DNA from: an uncultured Lachnospiraceae bacterium
GTDB taxonomy: Bacteria > Bacillota > Clostridia > Lachnospirales > Lachnospiraceae
DNA: 64,000 bases
NCBI GenBank assembly: GCA_910577015.1
Contig: CAJTKU010000010.1
Span: forward strand, 1-64,000
Reading direction: 5' to 3'
In this document: positions 53,183 through 60,801 of the stretch, piece by piece
Layout: every line of letters starts with the position of its first letter
Numbering within the stretch: position 1 is the stretch's first letter
Translations under genes and position numbers: made by a program
Notes under the pieces: model-generated
The model's input: the letters and a program-made list of their open reading frames with translations, nothing else
What the model was told of the DNA's origin: nothing
The model's database searches: none

Positions 53183-54205
53183 TTATATTTTACTTTTTTT
53201 CACGCTATGCCACCAACAATACGCTGCCACAACGGCGCTGATTATCAACAGCATATAAAAATTGATTCCACGGGTCACGCACATGGAGACCGTCAGGCTG
53301 CCGCCGACAAAAATATTCTGAAAAACCGCCGCATACATGATTTCAGTGATGCCCTGTGAACCCGGAAGAGGCAGCATATCCACTGCAATATAAACCACCG
53401 CCTGCAGGCACATGATGGTAAATGCGTCCGTACCGGAGAGCCCCATACCCTTATAGATAAAATACGTCAGAATAAAGACGCTGCATCTCTGGATAAAAGT
53501 AAAACCTGTCAAAAAAGCAAGCACCCTGCCATGTGATTTTAAAAAACCGACCGTCTCCTGATACTGCCCTACCATGGAGTGGATACTTTCCCTGCGTTTA
53601 TCGGAAGGCTTCATCAGATGAATTTTGACAAGCAGCTTTTCCGCCGCGCACAAAAACTTTTCCATGCCGGGTCCGTTTAACATAATGGCCAGCAGCGCCA
53701 CCACAAGCACCGTATTTAAAAACAGTCCCAGAAAATATACGGGTAGATACTCTCCCATGTAAGAATGCAAATCCTTCCACCAGAAAACGCCTATGCCGAT
53801 TCCCATCAAAACAAGCACCAGCTTGTAGGCTGTCGCCACACTCATCAGCACCACCGAGCTGTCCGCAATCTTATGCCCGTCCTTATTCATGTAATAAAGC
53901 TGCATGGGCTGTCCACCCGTCGCCGACGGCGTTATGCCCGAGTAAAAGAACCCGGCAAAAGAATATTTCAGGCAGCTGAAAATCGAAGCTTTTTCTCCGA
54001 TGGCATGAAGAAGATACCAAATCAGAATCCCTTCCGCAGATACAAAAAATACAGCGGTTACCACAGCTAAAAACAGATAACCCTTATTCATTTTACCGAC
54101 TGCCTCAAACAGTTCACCCAAATCCTGATTCCGGAACACCACATAAAAAGTAACTGCCGCAAGCAAAAGAAAAAGAACCGCGCTCAGTATCTTCTTACCT
54201 TTCAT
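53183..54205 (-). CDS. UPF0104 / AglD2-like membrane protein (flippase-type)
   Basis: A 340-residue protein with about eight membrane helices, of the lysylphosphatidylglycerol-synthetase transmembrane / UPF0104 family (related to the flippase half of MprF). Family marks are GFFYSGITPSATGGQPMQLYYM and DMLPLPGSQGITE. No synthetase domain is present. It probably moves a lipid-linked molecule; its neighbour, a glycosyltransferase, hints at a glycolipid. Start 54205 has GGAGG 5 bases upstream, right at the edge of repeat B2; longer in-frame starts would run through the repeat. Confidence 0.87.
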   Translation of the reverse strand: MKGKKILSAVLFLLLAAVTFYVVFRNQDLGELFEAVGKMNKGYLFLAVVTAVFFVSAEGILIWYLLHAIGEKASIFSCLKYSFAGFFYSGITPSATGGQPMQLYYMNKDGHKIADSSVVLMSVATAYKLVLVLMGIGIGVFWWKDLHSYMGEYLPVYFLGLFLNTVLVVALLAIMLNGPGMEKFLCAAEKLLVKIHLMKPSDKRRESIHSMVGQYQETVGFLKSHGRVLAFLTGFTFIQRCSVFILTYFIYKGMGLSGTDAFTIMCLQAVVYIAVDMLPLPGSQGITEIMYAAVFQNIFVGGSLTVSMCVTRGINFYMLLIISAVVAAYCWWHSVKKSKI

Positions 54206-54217
54206 ACCAACCTCCAT

Positions 54218-54377
54218 GCCGCCACTCCATGGCGGCTCATAATCCCACGAAACTAAAGTTTCGATGGAGAATGCCTGTTTTTGGGGCATTTTCCCGCGTG
54301 AGACATAGAATTTCTTCGCAAAGCAGCCTTTGCTGCGAGCGAAAACTGCCAAAGGCAGTTAGAAATTCTTCTCACGC
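54218..54377 (-). repeat. Repeat family B, copy B2
   Basis: A full-length copy of 160 bases in the same hairpin order as B1. Outer stem GCGTGAGAAGAATTTCT/AGAAATTC...CTCACGC, inner AACTGCC/GGCAGTT, then GAAAATGCC/GGCATTCTC, CGAAACT/AGTTTCG and GCCGCCA/TGGCGGC. As at B1, the first bases form the TAG stop codon of the gene upstream, and the far end lies just before the SD of the gene downstream. Confidence 0.88.
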
Positions 54378-54937
54378 TAAATTCCCTCTACCGCACCATA
54401 CTGATACCGGCGTCTGCCGATAAACTCCGCAAGCCGCCCTTCAAATAAGATGCCTTCATTTTTCAAATCGTAAAAATCAGCCGGGGTAACCAGTGAGAAA
54501 TGTTTGTGGAACAGGTCCATTCCATTTATAGAAAGAAGGCGTGCAATAAAGGAAGAACAGGTATAATGCCTTTCCTGATAGAAAGGTTTTTGCAAAAGCA
54601 GGCAGGGCAGTCCCCAAATGCAGTAATGGTAGCGAAACCTGTTTTTGTAACACTTGTGCAGCTGTTCCCTTATAGCCCCCTTCTGTTCTTTCGTGCAGTC
54701 AAGGCTGTAAATACGGTATCTTGCCGTCGGAAATGCATGATATATCTTTTCCTTGTTTTCCTTTTCAAATCCGGCAAACCACGGTAAAAACGGATTGCGC
54801 CGCCCTACGCTGTAAGCCTCCTCCAGATTTTCATCCAAAGACAGCACCACATGTATGTATTCCCTCTGAATAACCCTGCGGATAATACCCGCGAACAGTC
54901 CGGGCGTATCCACCAAAGCGATATATATTTTGTCCAT
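54377..54937 (-). CDS. Permuted papain-like (NlpC/P60-YiiX type) protein
   Basis: A 186-residue soluble protein. The pattern HVVLSLD with a histidine early and YTCSSFIARLLSING with a cysteine later fits circularly permuted papain-like amidases (YiiX/NlpC group). The cell substrate is unknown and no signal peptide is seen. Start 54937 follows AAGGGAA; a longer in-frame start at 54997 would overlap the glycosyltransferase gene. Its stop codon TAG is made by the first bases of repeat B2, so its C-terminus may have been trimmed or replaced by the insertion (inference). Confidence 0.7.
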   Translation of the reverse strand: MDKIYIALVDTPGLFAGIIRRVIQREYIHVVLSLDENLEEAYSVGRRNPFLPWFAGFEKENKEKIYHAFPTARYRIYSLDCTKEQKGAIREQLHKCYKNRFRYHYCIWGLPCLLLQKPFYQERHYTCSSFIARLLSINGMDLFHKHFSLVTPADFYDLKNEGILFEGRLAEFIGRRRYQYGAVEGI

Positions 54938-54968
54938 TTTATCATTCCCTTTCCTATTTGTACAGAGT

Positions 54969-55997
54969 CTAACTGAACTGGTATGTCTTTTTGGCAAGAC
55001 GGTAACCCTTTAAAGTCAGGACATCACCCAGTTTTCCCGGAAGGTAAGTGAACCCGGAAAGCATCGTAAAACGAAGTCTTTTGTAAAGCTTTCCATCCCT
55101 CTGTTTTATGTAATTCCACAGTTCCTGTCTCTTCTCCATTGCCTCCCTGTTTTGAATCATAAGCAGATAAATGGAAGATATGGACAGCATTACGGAGATA
55201 TTTCTCATCATATAGTGTGACAGGCGGGGCGACATTCTCCTGACCTTACGCAAATCCATGCACTCCACCACCATCTTGGTAACCAGTATCTGCTGGTCTA
55301 TCCTGCGCTTATAACTTTCTTCATTGACGGACTGGTCTTCCCTTCCGAGGAAATAGTGGTACAAATCCACATTCAGATATAATATGCTCTTTACGTAGGG
55401 AAGCGGTTTATATGCAAAAAGGTTATCCACATAAAAAGTGTGTTCCGGCAGAACCACTTTGCTTCTTTTCAGGATTTTTGTCCTGAAAATCAACGCATGC
55501 ATGACAAGATACTGTGACGGCTTGAACGCACGCATATCCTGCCAGCTGCAAATCCTTTCCTCGGGAAATACATTGCCAAAGCAGACGCTTTTCTGCCTGT
55601 TTTCATACAGGTGGTCGTACACATAATTGCACACCAGCATATCCACGTCGTCCTTCCTGCTTTTTATGGTCTGCATCACTTTCAAAAGCGCGTCCCTATC
55701 CAGCCAGTCGTCGGAATCCACCACCTTGAAAAAACGGCCGCAGGCCGCTGCAAGTCCTGCATTTACACCGGAACCGTGCCCGCCGTTTGCCTTATGTATT
55801 ACTTTTACGATTTCGGGGTAAACAAAAGCATATTCATCGGCAATCTCCCCCGTCGCATCGGTAGAACCGTCGTCCACAATAATGATTTCCCCATCCTCCC
55901 CGCATGGCAGAAGGGAATCAATACATCTTTTCATATAATCCTGTGAATTATAACAGGGAACCACAAAAGTGATATCCTTCTTATTCATTTGCTCCAC
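54969..55997 (-). CDS. Family 2 glycosyltransferase
   Basis: A 342-residue GT2 enzyme (GT-A fold). The N-terminal half has FVVPCYNSQDYMKRCIDSLL, IIIVDDGSTDATGEIADEY, NGGHGSGVNAGLAAACG and the DxD-type VVDSDDWLD. The C-terminal part is helical without clear membrane spans. It transfers a sugar from a nucleotide-sugar to an unknown acceptor. It is the first gene of the glycosyltransferase - papain-like - flippase-like row. The start could also be the ATG at 55988. Confidence 0.9.
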   Translation of the reverse strand: MEQMNKKDITFVVPCYNSQDYMKRCIDSLLPCGEDGEIIIVDDGSTDATGEIADEYAFVYPEIVKVIHKANGGHGSGVNAGLAAACGRFFKVVDSDDWLDRDALLKVMQTIKSRKDDVDMLVCNYVYDHLYENRQKSVCFGNVFPEERICSWQDMRAFKPSQYLVMHALIFRTKILKRSKVVLPEHTFYVDNLFAYKPLPYVKSILYLNVDLYHYFLGREDQSVNEESYKRRIDQQILVTKMVVECMDLRKVRRMSPRLSHYMMRNISVMLSISSIYLLMIQNREAMEKRQELWNYIKQRDGKLYKRLRFTMLSGFTYLPGKLGDVLTLKGYRLAKKTYQFS

Positions 55998-56092
55998 CCC
56001 TTTTCTTATCTTTACCGAAAACTACTATACACAAGAATAGTTAAAACTTAAGGTAGAATTTCTAAATAATTACTAAATTCTTAATTTTCTGA

Positions 56093-56098
56093 TATAAT
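56093..56098 (+). promoter_or_regulatory. -10 box of the small gene at 56168
   Basis: A perfect TATAAT in AT-rich DNA about 70 bases upstream of the start. The -35 region (about 56070-56075, TTACTA) is weak. Confidence 0.5.
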
Positions 56099-56167
56099 AG
56101 AATAAAATCCGAAAATAACAAATTGCTTTCATAATTGGATAAAAATATATAAAAAGGATAATACATT

Positions 56168-56368
56168 ATGGGAAAATGGGATGAAAACGGAGACGTGATA
56201 AATATTATGCAAATTCTGGACGGCTTTTGTGAAGCCGGGGAAAGCCGGATGAAAATAGAAGTTACCGAGAGCGCTGAAGAAGGCAGCGTCAAAAAGCAAT
56301 ACCATCACGGACGGTGCGATGTCAACAGTCCGTGGGCAGAGGGGAAGGCGTTTGACGTACTGGAATGA
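56168..56368 (+). CDS. Small conserved-looking protein of unknown function
   Basis: A 66-residue acidic protein (MGKWDENGDVINIMQILDGFCEAGESRMKIEV-type start, ending AEGKAFDVLE). It has AAAGGA about 9 bases upstream and a TATAAT promoter element, so it is likely real. No domain is recognised. It converges with the potassium channel gene, 23 bases apart. Confidence 0.6.
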   Translation: MGKWDENGDVINIMQILDGFCEAGESRMKIEVTESAEEGSVKKQYHHGRCDVNSPWAEGKAFDVLE

Positions 56369-56391
56369 AAGAGCAGACGGCATGTCTGCCC

Positions 56392-57561
56392 TTACTTTTT
56401 CTCCAATATCAGCACCACATCGCGCTCGGCCAGACGGGTGGCTCCCTGCGGGCAGATATTCCTGTTGCCGCGCTTTACCATCACAATAAAAGTCCTTCGG
56501 GAAATATCCAAATCCTTGATTCTGCTGCCAATCCACGGATGTCCCGGTTCCAGGCAGACTTCGCTGATATGGCAGTCAAGCCGCCCCAAAGAGGTGGTCC
56601 CCAGAAGAAGATTGTCACCGCCCATAATTTTCAGTTCTTCATAAGGCGTAAAAACATCCTCCCCGCGTAGAACCACCGCCGGATAAAGCCCTGCGGGAAG
56701 TTCGAGCTGTTTTATCTTACATCCCGTAAAAGGATGGTCAGGGGTGATAAGCAGGCTAATAAAATCGGCGTCATGCTGTGAATAACTGCCGACCTTAATC
56801 CGGGTATAATACTCCACAAAACCGGCGGAAATAATACCTGTGGGAATGGCAACCATACCCACGCCCAAAAACGCAATGATAATCGCCATCAGTTTTCCGC
56901 CAATCGTCACCGGATAAATATCCCCGTATCCCACCGTCAAAAGCGTGGAGACCGACCACCAGATACCGGAAAAGGCATTGGAAAAATGCTCCGGCTGCGC
57001 TTCATGCTCAAGGCCATACATACAAAGGGAGGACGCAAGCATCAGGATAAGTACCAGAAAAATAGACGATACCAGCGCGTTTTTCTTGTCCTTCAAAACC
57101 TCCGTAATGACATTAAAAGCATCATAACGCGCATTAATTTTAAACAAACGGAAAATCCGCACTACCCGAAGCATCCTGAAAGCAACGGCGCCGCTTGGGA
57201 TAAAAAAAGGGAGAAAATAAGGCAGGAGGGTCATTAAATCCACGATTCCGTAAAAAGAAACGGCAAACCCCAGCATGGCTGCCGGATAAGCCTTTTGGGG
57301 AAAAAGAAAATCAGACGTCCAGATTCTTAACACATACTCCACAAGAAAAATCATCATGGTGGCAAATTCAATCGCCCCCATGACTTTTGAATATGCCGCC
57401 ATTCCGTCAAACGTCTGAAGAAAAGTGACGGAGATATTTAATAAAATAATCAAAACAATAAATATATCAAAGCACAAACTCGGAACATCCGATTCGTTTC
57501 CAATCTGTATAATCTCAAAAACTCTTTTTTTAACCGGATTTTTTTTCACTGTGTTTTTCAT
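56392..57561 (-). CDS. Voltage-gated-type potassium channel with TrkA-C/RCK domain
   Basis: A 389-residue channel subunit. There are six membrane helices with an S4-like segment (FRMLRVVRIFRLFKI) and the selectivity filter TVGYGD, followed by a cytosolic C-terminal part with two RCK/TrkA-C-like halves (FTGCKIKQLELPAGLYPAVVLRGEDV and WIGSRIKDLDISRRTFIVMVKRG). It would form a tetrameric K+ channel gated by voltage and/or a ligand on the RCK part. Start 57561 is the first position matching the family; the SD (GGAAGG) is rather far upstream. A 300-base structured leader precedes it. Confidence 0.92.
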   Translation of the reverse strand: MKNTVKKNPVKKRVFEIIQIGNESDVPSLCFDIFIVLIILLNISVTFLQTFDGMAAYSKVMGAIEFATMMIFLVEYVLRIWTSDFLFPQKAYPAAMLGFAVSFYGIVDLMTLLPYFLPFFIPSGAVAFRMLRVVRIFRLFKINARYDAFNVITEVLKDKKNALVSSIFLVLILMLASSLCMYGLEHEAQPEHFSNAFSGIWWSVSTLLTVGYGDIYPVTIGGKLMAIIIAFLGVGMVAIPTGIISAGFVEYYTRIKVGSYSQHDADFISLLITPDHPFTGCKIKQLELPAGLYPAVVLRGEDVFTPYEELKIMGGDNLLLGTTSLGRLDCHISEVCLEPGHPWIGSRIKDLDISRRTFIVMVKRGNRNICPQGATRLAERDVVLILEKK

Positions 57562-57639
57562 GCCGCCCGACACCTTCCCTACCCCGTTTATGAAATAAGT
57601 ATACCTTGCCGCCTGAAAATCCACAAGCAAAAGCTTGAC

Positions 57640-57870
57640 AAAAAAATGATTCCCATTACCAAACAGGCAGTCACACCGCACTCGCCAGATTACCCCTGCA
57701 TGAAATTCCCCCTAGAATCTCATACAGTTTACAGCGCGGACAGCGTTCATGCCCATTCGGGGGAAAGTAATGGGAATCAAATTCCTTTGGAAGAATGCCA
57801 TAGCCTTTTCCAAAGGGAGTTCTGTCTGCCTGCCCCAATCCAGCTTTTGAGGCAGACAAATCATTACTCT
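57640..57870 (-). ncRNA. Candidate structured RNA upstream of the potassium channel gene
   Basis: Read on the minus strand, about 230 bases from the predicted start to a T-run form several strong stems: GTCTGCC/GGCAGAC, CCTTTGGAA/TTCCAAAGG, and a perfect 13-bp closing stem TGATTCCCATTAC-type (57767-57779) with 57647-57659, inside which TTCCCCC pairs with GGGGGAA. The closing stem is directly followed by T7, as in an intrinsic terminator. It could be a free-standing small RNA or a riboswitch-like leader of the channel. It did not match the conserved elements of TPP, ZTP, ydaO, glycine, SRP, RNase P or tmRNA that I can recall. Bases 57905-58006 show nothing. Confidence 0.6.
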
Positions 57871-57876
57871 ACTATA

Positions 57877-57904
57877 ATTATAACACCAAAATATGCCTTG
57901 TCTA
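57877..57904 (-). promoter_or_regulatory. Promoter of the structured RNA
   Basis: On the minus strand, TAGACA (57899-57904) and TATAAT (57877-57882) are separated by 16 bases. The predicted start is near 57870, just before the first hairpin. Confidence 0.7.
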
Positions 57905-58006
57905 TTTCTATCTCTTTCGATTTTTCAGCACGATGTAACCCTCCGATATGTTGCAACGTACCCATACACTGATATCTTTTGCTGAACTGTCATGTATCCA
58001 AAAAGT

Positions 58007-58822
58007 TCAATCCTCCTGCCTGATTTTCCTGCACTTTTCTACCATAATAAGCACTTCCCTTAACTTTTTAAACGCGCAGTCCGCATATACATCGGCAGCC
58101 GGAACTCCCTCTTCCCTGTCTCCCGCGCTGATTTCGGTAAGAACAATATGGTATTCATCCGATATGCGGGCACACAATTCTTCCGGTGCGCCAATTGTCA
58201 GGAAAACAAACCTTGCCGTGCAGCCTTCGGAAGTTTCATAAAAATGCCGGCATCTTTCTATCATGGTTTCCTCCGGAATATCCCCGAAGAAAAAGCCCGC
58301 TGCCACTTTGTAATCCCCGCCGTCAAAATGAAACGTAGCAATCAGCTTGTCGGTAGGTCTGTTATTTTCAAATTCAAACTGAGGTCTGAGGTCTTCTAAT
58401 CTCTTGGAAAACAATTCCAGCACATGGGTTGCGGATACCACTTCCCCGACAAGACGGAGGCTCACTGCTTTTTCCACTGTAAGCTGGTTTAAAACATATT
58501 TTGCAAATTCCTCAAATTCGCATTCCAGCAATTGATAGTATACCTTGTACTTTTTCTGAATACCCAGATACTCTAAAACGGCAAGCTTAATATCTTTCCA
58601 GTACTCTTGCATAATTGGGGAATCACACAGGATTCTTAGAAAACTGTTCATATAATACAGACTCATACTCTGTTTTCCGCTTTTCCAGCCGGAAATGCTG
58701 CTCGTCGCCACATTGCCTCCCTTCGGATGCTTATGGTACAGCTCCTGCCATTCCACCAGCGTAAGTTCCGGAACAGAAAATATTGTTTTTACGATACCCA
58801 TTTTCATTTCTTTAGTTGTCAT
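58007..58822 (-). CDS. Unrecognised 271-residue protein, possibly DNA-binding
   Basis: A soluble protein. The N-terminal 60 residues (VPELTLVEWQELYHKHPKGGNVATSSISGWKSGKQSMSLYYMNSFLRILC) have the size and phrasing of a helix-turn-helix region, with ISGWKSGKQ as a possible recognition turn, but no family was identified. The rest is mixed alpha/beta with a FHFDGGDYKVAAGFFFGDI stretch. GAGAGGGA lies before the start. It follows the terminator of the PlcR-like gene and faces away from the small peptide gene, so a functional link with that pair is possible but unproven. Confidence 0.6.
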   Translation of the reverse strand: MTTKEMKMGIVKTIFSVPELTLVEWQELYHKHPKGGNVATSSISGWKSGKQSMSLYYMNSFLRILCDSPIMQEYWKDIKLAVLEYLGIQKKYKVYYQLLECEFEEFAKYVLNQLTVEKAVSLRLVGEVVSATHVLELFSKRLEDLRPQFEFENNRPTDKLIATFHFDGGDYKVAAGFFFGDIPEETMIERCRHFYETSEGCTARFVFLTIGAPEELCARISDEYHIVLTEISAGDREEGVPAADVYADCAFKKLREVLIMVEKCRKIRQED

Positions 58823-58899
58823 AGTTTATCCCTCTCTTTGTGATTTATTAAATATACTTTGTCGCAGCTACATTCTGTAATATTATTTCACACATTTGC

Positions 58900-58953
58900 A
58901 AAAAAGACCATGTCGTTTCGCGCAAATTTAAAATTGCGTGAAACGACATGGTC
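58900..58953 (-). terminator. 20-bp hairpin terminator of the PlcR-like regulator transcript
   Basis: Arms 58906-58925 and 58934-58953 pair over 20 positions with one G-T. On the minus strand the stem is followed by TTTTTTG. It is the only strong stop after the regulator gene ends at 59084, which places the whole peptide gene (59023-59160) antisense within the regulator's transcript. Confidence 0.8.
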
Positions 58954-59022
58954 ACATCTTTATTATCGCTGTATGGTGGGTGCATAACAATCAACCAATT
59001 CAAATAATAGGAGGTTCTAACA

Positions 59023-59160
59023 ATGAAAAAAATTGCAATCGTTACTCTTGGTATCATCGCCCTGATAGGTCAGCTTACTTTCTTTATGCCTCAGCAGACT
59101 GAATCTGCTCCTGCGGTAGAGTATTGTGATGTTCATGATTTATTTTACAATTATATTTAA
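59023..59160 (+). CDS. Short exported peptide, candidate pheromone precursor
   Basis: A 45-residue open frame with AGGAGG at 59009-59014, 8 bases before the ATG. The product has two lysines, then a hydrophobic run (IAIVTLGIIALIGQLTFFM), then a polar tail ending in EYCDVHDLFYNYI. This is the layout of Phr/PapR-type precursors, whose C-terminal fragment is exported, trimmed and re-imported to bind an RRNPP regulator. Its 3' 77 bases overlap, on the opposite strand, the end of the PlcR-like regulator gene. No promoter is certain; a weak TATGGT lies near 58975. A plain small membrane peptide is the alternative. Confidence 0.65.
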   Translation: MKKIAIVTLGIIALIGQLTFFMPQQTESAPAVEYCDVHDLFYNYI

Positions 59161-60061
59161 GAAGTTCATTATATTCAGCCTGTAATTCATCAACAATATC
59201 TCTTTTATCCATAATTTTATCAAGGCAGATTGCATACTCTAGGCATTCAATAGCTTCCGGAATCTTATCCAGCTTCTGACATGCAACTGCCTTGCTATAA
59301 AACAATTCCGGCATTGCCGCCAGCCTGCCATACTTTTTACAAAATTCAATTCCTTTGTCGCAGGTGCGGTGCATTTCCTTGTAACTGCCTATGGTATCCA
59401 TCATCCGTGCCAGATTATATATCAGCATGGGATACTTCTTTCCTGTGGTTTCAACGTTAAAATCACTGTTCTCCACATAACGCACCAGATAATTCATGAT
59501 ACTGATGGCGCGTACATGCTCCTCCTGTCTGTAAAGGACAAGCGCCAGATTGTTTAATATGGTAATCTCCGTATTGGTTAAGAGCTTGATGGATGTCACC
59601 TTGCACTCCTCATAGTTGGGAACGGAGAGCCTTAGCGCCCCTTCCAGCTGCTCAAACACTCTGGACAGTTCCCATTCGCGGGAATAAAAACCGCAGATGG
59701 CTTCCATCGTCAAAAGAAACTGCTTCTCAAGCCCCTGCGTGACGCTTGCATCGGATATCAGACCGGCATATTCCCGCAGTTTTTCCCCTATCGGTTTTCT
59801 GTGCATGGTCAAAACGCCCAGTTCCAGTTCAAGATTGTGCTTTTCCGCCTCTTCATTACTTGCAAAAAATACCAGATTTTCCGTGCTGCACCCAAGCCTC
59901 TCCAGCAAAGCTTCCTGCATCTTCAGATTAGGCTTCTGTGTACCGTTTTCAATTCTGGACAGCGTTCCGGTTGAACAAATACCGGTACATACATCTTCCT
60001 GTGAAAAGCTTCTTCTCGCCCGTTCTTCTTTGATTTTTTCTCCGACTCTGTATATTTCCAT
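59084..60061 (-). CDS. PlcR-like (RRNPP-type) HTH-TPR regulator
   Basis: A 325-residue protein (from ATG 60061; GTG 60070 adds three residues). The N-terminal XRE helix-turn-helix (KIKEERARRSFSQEDVCTGICSTGTLSRIENGTQKPNLKMQEALLERLG) has the PlcR-type SRIE-G phrasing. The rest is all-helical with TPR-like pairs (ILNNLALVLYRQEEHVRAISIMNYLV, AMPELFYSKAVACQKLDKIPEAIECLEYAICLDK). RRNPP proteins bind a short re-imported peptide in this groove and switch DNA binding. A matching candidate peptide gene overlaps its 3' end in convergent orientation. Confidence 0.82.
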   Translation of the reverse strand: MEIYRVGEKIKEERARRSFSQEDVCTGICSTGTLSRIENGTQKPNLKMQEALLERLGCSTENLVFFASNEEAEKHNLELELGVLTMHRKPIGEKLREYAGLISDASVTQGLEKQFLLTMEAICGFYSREWELSRVFEQLEGALRLSVPNYEECKVTSIKLLTNTEITILNNLALVLYRQEEHVRAISIMNYLVRYVENSDFNVETTGKKYPMLIYNLARMMDTIGSYKEMHRTCDKGIEFCKKYGRLAAMPELFYSKAVACQKLDKIPEAIECLEYAICLDKIMDKRDIVDELQAEYNELLKYNCKINHEHHNTLPQEQIQSAEA

Positions 60062-60174
60062 CTCATCCACCCCTATCTTTTGTAGATTTTTCTTATACTA
60101 TACTCTACTTTTCCTTAATCTGGCAACTACTAATCTATATAATGCCAATTTTTTTTGTTATTTCTGCAAAATCC

Positions 60175-60801
60175 CTATTCTACTGCCTGTATCACATACT
60201 CCCATTCTTCCGCGTCCACTTCGTTCAGGGTAAATACATAACTCTCTCCTGTCAACAGTTCTTGTTCTGTACCTTCTAGAAAAACCGCCCTGTAAGTCTG
60301 CCCTTTGGAGGCGCTAAGGGTATAAACCGTACATCCTCCCTGCTGTGCGCTGCCCGACACTTCCAGCGTTTCCCTGACAATACAGCTTACCATGTCCTCC
60401 ATGGAGGCGGAATCCTGCAGCATACTGTTCTCCGTTTCCCAGCCCGGATTGTCCTGGTCGCTTTCAATCTGCTCCGAACCAAAATTCGTTTCCTGTTCAG
60501 TCGAATCCTGCGCAGCCATGTTGTCCTCCCGGGGATGCGAAGCGGCATTATCTGTCTCATCCATTGGCATCGCGCTGTCGTAAGATTGACTTTCATTTGT
60601 CATATCCCTGCTTCCCATGTTAAGGAAAACGGGAATCAAAACACAGAGAAACAACGCCGCTGCCGCAAGTCCCATGTAACGGATTAGACGTTTCTTTCCC
60701 GGAAATTTTCTTTTTTCAGGAAGTCCGGCTTCTATTTTTCCCCATAAATCCGGAGTTTTTTCGTATTGGGATTTTTTATATTCCTCTTCCAGATTCCTCA
60801 A
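60175..60801 (-). CDS. Putative anti-sigma factor
   Basis: A 208-residue single-pass membrane protein. It has a short cytoplasmic N-terminus (EEEYKKSQYEKTPDLWGKIEAGLPEK), a membrane helix (about 41-62) and an extracellular part with a Ser/Asp/Glu-rich linker and a small C-terminal domain. The start is TTG at 60801 after GAGGAGG. It overlaps the sigma factor gene by 26 bases. Location and topology suggest it holds the sigma factor at the membrane; no named anti-sigma domain was recognised. Confidence 0.72.
   Translation of the reverse strand: MRNLEEEYKKSQYEKTPDLWGKIEAGLPEKRKFPGKKRLIRYMGLAAAALFLCVLIPVFLNMGSRDMTNESQSYDSAMPMDETDNAASHPREDNMAAQDSTEQETNFGSEQIESDQDNPGWETENSMLQDSASMEDMVSCIVRETLEVSGSAQQGGCTVYTLSASKGQTYRAVFLEGTEQELLTGESYVFTLNEVDAEEWEYVIQAVE

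Noticed and set aside
57671..57859. A 62-codon minus-strand frame containing CPRC and a later cysteine
   Set aside because: It lacks a good start and SD, and the strong stems and T-run across the same bases fit an RNA better. A decayed zinc-ribbon peptide cannot be excluded.
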